DNA of 64,000 bases, taken from contig BSDZ01000004.1 in NCBI GenBank assembly GCA_030268105.1, positions 7,607,501 to 7,671,500 on the forward strand. The letters run 5' to 3'. Below, in pieces: positions 57,496 to 64,000 of this stretch. Origin of the DNA: Volvox africanus. Taxonomy: Eukaryota; Chlorophyta; Chlorophyceae; Chlamydomonadales; Volvocaceae. The notes beneath the pieces were generated by a model. The model had not been told where the DNA came from. It saw only the letters and a list, made by a program, of their open reading frames with translations, and did no database searches. Numbering within the stretch: position 1 is the first letter of the stretch; each line of letters starts with the position of its first letter. Position numbers and translations under genes: made by a program.

Positions 57496-60400
57496 ATGCT
57501 GCGAATTCATTCTGGACAGCATTCGGGTGTCTGCACAAATCGACCAGCTGGCAGAAGTGTCTGTCATGGCCTGCGCCCAAGTCGACCTGTGAGGCAGCCG
57601 CGTCTTGGCGTGTTTGCATTTAAGGATTGGTTCACCGGCCTTGTGCAGCAGCAAAAGGAGCCGCAGTCGCAGTCACAGCCCGCAACGCAGACTGCAACTC
57701 AGGAGCAGCCAAACTCAACGCAATTCTCTCCACAGTCGCAGCCCAAATCTGTTCCGAAGCGCGATTTCTTGGAGGCTAGACAGGTGTGCTCGAACAAACG
57801 TTTGTACGATAATCTATACATAGTCAGAGCGGCCCGCGACCAGGCTCGACATAAGAACCCGCCATGCCTGTAATAACAATGAAGCTGTACATATGTAACT
57901 CAGAGAATGCGAAACTGGCTCATTTGCCAAAGGACATCTGATTGACTTTGGGAAGAAGAAAGTCTCCCCTTACAGTTTGTGTGTCTGTGTGTCCGAGGGG
58001 AGACATTGAGCATGGTTGGAGGGGTGGAGAAGAAAGGACGAAGAGTACATCCGGTTAGCTCAACTGCGGCGCGAATTCCGTTGTTTAATCAGGCCTTCAG
58101 GACATCTAGTATTTCAACGGATTTAACAGCAGCTCACTTGATTAGGTTTTGATTTTGTTCCTGATGTCCCTGTCTGTGTCGCAACTGTGCCGTTGTTTCC
58201 TACCCGTTCTCCCGCCCGTTGGGCCCATCCAACATCCTCCGTCCCTTTATTCCCTTCGGCGGTTTACGCAAACGAGATGCTTGTCTCCCTCCCCGCCTTT
58301 TGCTCTTTCAGGTGTCGCTTTTCCAGCTGTTTGATTCTTCGGAGTACAAATTTGACATTCCGACGTATCAGCGGCCATATGCCTGGCGTACAAAGCAGAT
58401 ATACGAGCTGCTCCAGGTGGGTCAATTGGGGAGCTTACAGGGGAAGGGAAATGCAACGGAGCCAGATAGAGACACGAGGGATATCCTAACAAGGACATGA
58501 TAGCGGTCGCCGACCCCTGTGTGCCGGTTGTCGAGCACCGCCAGAAGCCAACGCACCACTCGGAGGGATCAGGTAGCCAGCTGGTCTCATGCATGTTTCT
58601 AAAGCCTTACATTGATCTCCTCTCGAATTTCATTTCGAGCTTGCTGCGCCGTGCTTGGCGTTGTCGTTCCTATTATGCTTTTCCCTCGTGCTGCATTCCA
58701 CCCTGGAGTCAACTGAGGGCGTACTCCACGATCCCGCCCTCCCCCTCCCCTACCAGGACTTTGTGAAAGCCTACGAGTCGCGACAAGAGTACTTTCTGGG
58801 CGCCATTGTCGCCACGCGGGCGGCGGATGGCGCCAATGTGCCTTACCAGGTTTGTGTGGTACCACAATCACCGCACGCACATACATCCCAGCCCTGTACA
58901 TATACCAACCACTGCCCCTAGCCGGTATTCGCTCTCCCGCCTTGTCAGTTCCCCCTTTCCCTCATTCAGTATCACCCAGTACCAGACTGGTGGTGAATAA
59001 TCTGCGCTGCCCTCCCCTCACACTTCGCCAACCCGAATGAGCAGCTGATCGATGGACAGCAGCGCCTGACGAGCCTGGTGCTGCTGCTGGCCTTCCTTCA
59101 CGGCTGGGCTCGCCAGCAGGGCAACGATGTGCTGGAGGGGCGGATTCGTAGGATGTTGTATTTGGAGGCAGATCCCTTGGAGTCAGGGAGCAACGGCAGG
59201 TCAGGGAGGGACAAGGAGGGCGCTCGTCGTTCGTTTGATGAATTGATGTATTAATATAATGATTCTTTTCCTGATTTGTATTCCATGGTGGGCCTTTTTC
59301 ATCAAGTTTTGGGGTTCCTGGAGGCGATGTGGGAAGTTCCTGCTGTAAGTAAATCGCTAGTGATAGCTTAGCCATAAGCAGTCGTCCATCTACATTACAT
59401 AACAGAAACGGAACCGGAAAGAGCGGAGGTTGGGGGCGGTTCTTTTCATTGAGCTACATTTGGCAATAGAGTTAACTAACTGATCATCAAGCTGAAGAAT
59501 AACCTCTCAAGTCCCGGGGCTGAGGTACAGCAGGGAGCTTGTAGGCATAAGGTCCCTGGATAACATCAACGCCTGAAAGAGGATGTCGATGATCTATGCC
59601 TCAAATATTACACGATTGCACGCCGGAGGATGACGCCCTCCCTCAGGCCTACCATTGGATCTCCTTTCAAGGTTGTGCTCTAACCGCCCTGCGTATGTGA
59701 TCTGATCTGATATTGGTAGATATCGGCTGCGGTTGCGGGATGCCGATGATGAGTTCTTTCGCAACAATGTCTTGGACGCCTTCCTGCCACAATGCTATCG
59801 CTTGGCGGGATTGGCAGCAGCAGCGGCCGCAGCGGTGACGACGAATGGGGCTGCTAACGGCAGTGTGGAAGCCAGTGGCGGCAGCGCCGCTGTCGTTGAT
59901 CCGGCGGTCATTGATGATGACGGTGGGGTGATGCCGCTGGAGAATGAGACCTGGTGGCGACTGTACGAGAATGCCGCTTTCCTTCGGAGCCAGTTGGACA
60001 AGCTGGTTTCGGAGGGTCTCAACCTACAGGCAAGATGCCTTCCTGATCCTAATCATTATCACTGTCTAATAGTCGTGTAAGGGTTGTGCATAAATGTGAC
60101 ATTATTGACTTAAATCACAAAGTATTTCCTAAATATTTTCATCAACACTCCATTATTTTCTCATCAACCCCTCTCCCCATCCCGTAAAGCACACAGGATT
60201 TTGCCTTCCACGTGCTCCGAAACTGCTTCGTGGTGATGATGGTCGCTCGGGACGAGGGCGCCTCCTTCCGAATCTTCTCGACCCTCAACGGTCGCGGAAT
60301 GGATCTGTCCGCTGTCGATAAACTGAAAGCCGACCTGCTGGCGGGAGTAAGTAGTGTTGTGATGAACATACGTGCGGAATGATATTTGGACACTTGAAAT

Positions 60401-63400
60401 CCCATAATGTACAATCTTGGTTACTCCCTTTTTATATATGTTCCAGGATCTGCGTACGATAGTCAATCTCTCTCCTTTTCATGATGCTTCCCAGGAGTTG
60501 ACGACTTCGGAGCGGTCGCACTTTGCTGATGCCTGGGCGGAGATGGAGTCAGTGCTGGGCCGTGCTGCGTTCCATCGCGTTTTTGATTACATGAGGGAGC
60601 TTGCTGCTGTACGGGACCCGTGCGTACGAGAGACCTCCGTACTAGAGTACTTCACACGGCGAGTTGATGATCCCAGCGCAGTGAAGCAGGTGTGTGTTGT
60701 GTGTTGGGGGGAAGCGCAGATTTGTAGCCCTACTTCTAGCCCGTTTGCCCCTCCCCCTCCCCACCACAGCATATACGGGGAACACCATGGGACCAAGGGT
60801 GTTATATGATCATGTCTTGTTTACTTATCGGTTAACCTTCATGATCACAACAACGCCTAATTCAAGCGGCAGAGGTTAGCCTAGGTTGTTTAAGGCCTTA
60901 CACGCGCCATTGATGCGGCAGGTTCTGCAAGTGGCTCTGGACTATGCGCGCCTTCTCTTACAGCTCCGTCAGGCCTCATGGGCACCGCCAGAGCTTGCGG
61001 CTCTGCTGGCGGAAACGCCTCTGGAGCAGCAGCCTGCGCACCCGTCGCCACCGCAACAGCGATGGGGGAATGACGGCCTGGCATCGGCGGCGGCAGCAGC
61101 AGTCGATTCAGCTCTACATAGTGCAGAGGATGGCGTACAGTCCGCCGCGGAGCCGGTCCTGACGGCTGAAGACGAAGGGCGGCTTTTGGAGCACCTTCAC
61201 GAACGTCACCGTCAATGGCGGAGTGGCGGTGGGGCTAGTGCTATGGCAGAGCCGGCACTGGCAGAGGCGGAATTGCTGACGCAAGCGGCCCTCCCGTCCA
61301 CACCCAGGAAAGAGGAAGGCGGTCTGTTGGTGTTCCGATTTGATGAGCCGTCCACGTCGAACAATATCGCTGCTGCTAACACTGCAGATGCTGCTGACGT
61401 CAGCGGCAGCACGGTGGCAGCGGTCGAAGTGGCGGAGTCGATCCCGTCAGCCATCGTCGTTACAGCGTTGGGTGTGGCGGAGGCGCAGGAGCCGCTGGAG
61501 CCACCGGCTGACGTCAGCGTGAGCGCAGTAGCGGCAGTGGAGCCGCCAGATGCACTGTCTGCCGTCACTGCCGTAGTGGCAATTGAGGGCCGTCAAGAGC
61601 GTGAACTGCCGATATCACCGTCAGAAGTTACCGAATCGCCACTTCCGCCCATGACGGCGGCGGCCCCTGGCGGAGGAATTGAGGCAAACCTGACGGTGCC
61701 AACGACAGAGGCGGCGGCCGGCGAAGAGGCTGAGCGGCTGCGGCAGGCAGCCTTGCTGGGGGAGCTGGATACCAGGAGTCGCCATTTGAATCTGTTCACG
61801 GACGAAGCCTGGCTTCCGCCCCTCCTGGAGTTTTTCTACCAAACAGATGATCAGGAGATGCGGGTCTCTTTTATGAAGGTACGACAGCACGACTCTTATG
61901 TCTGTACCAAGCACACCTAAGGCCGGGGTTGTAAGGAAAGGCCTGAACGTGGCTGACTAGAAGTTAATGTAGATGGGGCTTTGGGGCCTTCAATACCTCT
62001 AGGGCCTCTAACTGGCGCATCCTTCGTAAGTGGTTGCTTCTGCCGTACCGTACTGCGTTGTATATATTCCGTATGCAGGGGGCTGAGGTACTGCAGCTGC
62101 TGTTGGAGCTCCTCGGTGATCCTGCAGCCAAGGCGGCGCGATGGGGGGCGGTGTCGGCTGCACTGCTGCAGCGGCCCTTCCAGCCGGAGGGCGTGTTGGC
62201 GGCTCTCAGACTCACGGATGAGGAAAAGGAGCAATTTAGGTAAGGGTCGTTCTTCATGGCAAGGGGGCATTTAGTTCCATGTACGATTATACAGCACATC
62301 CACAAGCATTTCAGGCGTTGAGTTACGGGAGATTGAAGGGATGGAAGGAAGCGGGGCGAAGAGGTTCTGGCTGTATTATCAACGTCTTCTATCCCGCGCA
62401 CACAGGGCCCGCTTGGACTCTAAGGACCTGTACGGCACTGCGGATCAGCGTACCTTGCGACACCTACTCGTCCGGTAAGTGCCCGTAAGTTGTATTCTGC
62501 CGACATCAGTTCCCCCAGTGGTAGGACATGCCATTTCGGTATGTGGCGCAAGTCGTCACTGCACGACAGAAATCCGACACAACGCCCGGCCCCTGGTTCC
62601 TTGGTCGTCCTCCCCTTTCGTGGTACACTCAGGTGTGAGCCGCCCTCTGTTGGCCTCTCTCTCTCCGACTTGAATGGCCTGCTGGTGGAGAGGGTGGTGC
62701 CGCAGAGCGCACCGGAGGTGAGTGGAGGGAAGGGGAGATGGAGGGCGGAGCTGAAAGACGAGACTCGGTACTGCTGCTCAGGAGCAAAATACTAGCCGTG
62801 TTTCCGGGTGAAGAAAGGTGACAGGACTTATGGCGGGAGGGATGGAGGGAGGGAGAAATGGAAGCCATGGAAAGAAGTTGTGGAATTATTGGATTAGTGG
62901 TTGTGGTGAAAGGAAGAGGGGGGAAGGAGGGAAAGGTCCGCATGTTACCATTTGCTGCTGCAACACACTGATGCTGCTCACGTGAACACCTCGCCTCGTG
63001 TTGCCTCTGTAGGGGTCTACATGGCGCAAGACGCGCATGTCCTCGCCGTGCGACCCGCAGTCGGCGTGGCCAGACCCATGGTTCGCCGCCGCCGTCGCTG
63101 CTACCCCCACTGCCACTGCTATACGCAGCAATGAGCACGAGTCCGCCGACGCCGTGTTGCCGTCATCTTCGTACGAGGTCAAGTACTGGTATGAGGTGCA
63201 GCGTCTGAACTGGCACGGAAAGCTCGGGAATATGGTGCTACTGCCGGCCACTGCCTCCAGTGCTGGTTCTGCTACAGCTGATTACGAGGTCAAGGCCGCC
63301 TTATGGCGGCAGGCGGGTGTTGCGTCGCGGCTGCCGGGCTTCACGGGACCCTTGGTGGACGAGCGTGGACGTTACGGCAGGTTTCGTTTCTGCTACGACG

Positions 63401-63590
63401 AGTGCCGTCAGCGGCATGCAGGTATGTTGGTTTACATCTGTCAACCCTTAGTGCGTCTTCGACGACTGACCCCCAGGAGAATGATGAAGTGGCGACTTTA
63501 CCCCCTTGCCTACCCCCCTCCCTCTTTCCCCGTCCCCAAATACACATAACAGATATGCTGCAGTACTTGATCGCCGAGTTTGAGCTGTAG
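57496..63590 (+). CDS. DUF262-DUF1524 (GmrSD-like) protein, 13 exons
   Basis: Exons: 57496-57783, 58312-58416, 58757-58849, 59045-59199, 59720-60029, 60197-60346, 60447-60689, 60922-61878, 62079-62239, 62307-62474, 62633-62717, 63013-63421, 63553-63590. All are in phase, giving 1,053 residues; intron 5 has a GC donor. The DUF262 (ParB/Srx-like) half shows FDIPTYQRPYAW (about 110-121), LIDGQQRLTSLVLLL (DGQQR at 165-169) and FSTLNGRGMDLSAVDKLKAD (344-363). The DUF1524 half shows VERVVPQSAPE (896-905) and WHGKLGNMVLLP. In bacteria this pairing forms GmrS/GmrD type IV restriction nucleases that use NTP to cut modified DNA. The usual EHIxP His is Arg897, so HNH cleavage may be lost. Ala-rich inserts lie in exons 5 and 8. 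The N-terminus is Arg/Ser-rich and could be an organelle transit peptide. Confidence 0.9.
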
Positions 63591-64000
63591 CCGTCATGGG
63601 CTCAGAGGCTGCACTGCCATCACATTGTGGAGGGCTCTGACTCCGCCGGCCATGGTTCAGTTATATTAAAATTGCACACAGATGAACACTTTTACTGCTG
63701 GCAGTCATAAGAGAGGTTTGGGAGACACGTGGAAAGCGCTCCGAAAATGGGGATCTCATTTTATGAGCCTCCTTGTGTCTGTGTGGACGTGTAATCGTTT
63801 TCCACCGCGCATGGCGGAGTAGTTTATTGTAAGCATGTTTGGTCCTAAAACATAAGTCCGAATGCGCTTCGGATTTTAGGCAATGTCGCTCGCGTTGGTT
63901 GTGTACAGCATGCAGCAAGATTTTTCCTCCTCTTTTGCTCCTGGATTATTTACTTTTAAGAAGCAACCGATTAGTGAGTTAGCTGGGGCCGGTAGCTGAT
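63591..64000. other. 3' UTR and flank of the GmrSD-like gene
   Basis: No further exon. Two TGTAA words (about 63790 and 63828) are candidate poly(A) signals of the green-algal type. Confidence 0.5.

Noticed and set aside
57271..57654. Minus-strand 127-codon frame overlapping the first exon of the GmrSD-like gene.
   Set aside because: No splice or domain support, and it overlaps the plus-strand exon that joins in phase to the DUF262 exons.
62311..62320. Acceptor TTTCAG near 62316 for exon 10 of the GmrSD-like gene.
   Set aside because: It puts a stop directly after the junction. The acceptor CACAAG ending at 62306 keeps the phase and a protein-like exon.

Overview
The window is nuclear DNA from a green alga, most likely a volvocine or other chlamydomonadalean. 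The evidence is: GC-rich genes split by many short GT-AG introns, with two probable GC-AG introns; extreme Pro/Ser (hydroxyproline-rich wall type) coding repeats; Chlamydomonas-type telomere units (TTTTAGGG); TGTAA poly(A)-like signals after several genes; and long Ala/Gly/Pro/Gln runs in coding exons. No bacterial operons, rRNA, tRNA, CRISPR array or complete transposon could be supported. Gene models were built by hand from splice sites and reading phase.

Layout. (1) 1-13.2 kb is a direct tandem duplication with a 6,913-bp period. Each copy carries a C2-domain gene (1994-4453 and 8907-11366). The copies are separated by a 1.4-kb (CCCT)n tract and an orphan last exon of an M48 metallopeptidase. 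(2) 13.2-17.5 kb holds a plus-strand SH3-like/RING-H2/tail-anchored protein gene and a minus-strand isochorismatase-family hydrolase gene with telomere-like repeats in an intron. (3) 18.4-37.0 kb holds three paralogous genes (18400, 29200, 35154). Each encodes a single-pass membrane protein with a small Cys-containing ectodomain and a low-complexity tail, and all three share a phase-1 intron at the same place. A fourth gene (23432-26768), a 919-aa low-complexity protein, lies between the first two. I recognise no known family for the paralogs. (4) 40.5-51.7 kb is a minus-strand gene for a 3,398-aa glyoxal/galactose-oxidase-like copper radical oxidase. It has an N-terminal membrane anchor and about 2,600 residues of Pro/Ser repeat, and all active-site residues are present. 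(5) 55.1-55.5 kb is a small Lys-rich protein gene. (6) 57.5-63.6 kb is a 13-exon gene whose product combines DUF262 and DUF1524, the GmrSD type IV restriction-endonuclease architecture, with the DUF1524 histidine apparently replaced.

The oxidase and the three membrane proteins probably act at the cell surface or extracellular matrix. The GmrSD-like protein is the most striking candidate for gene transfer from bacteria followed by intron gain. The long stretches between genes are simple-sequence or unrecognised DNA.
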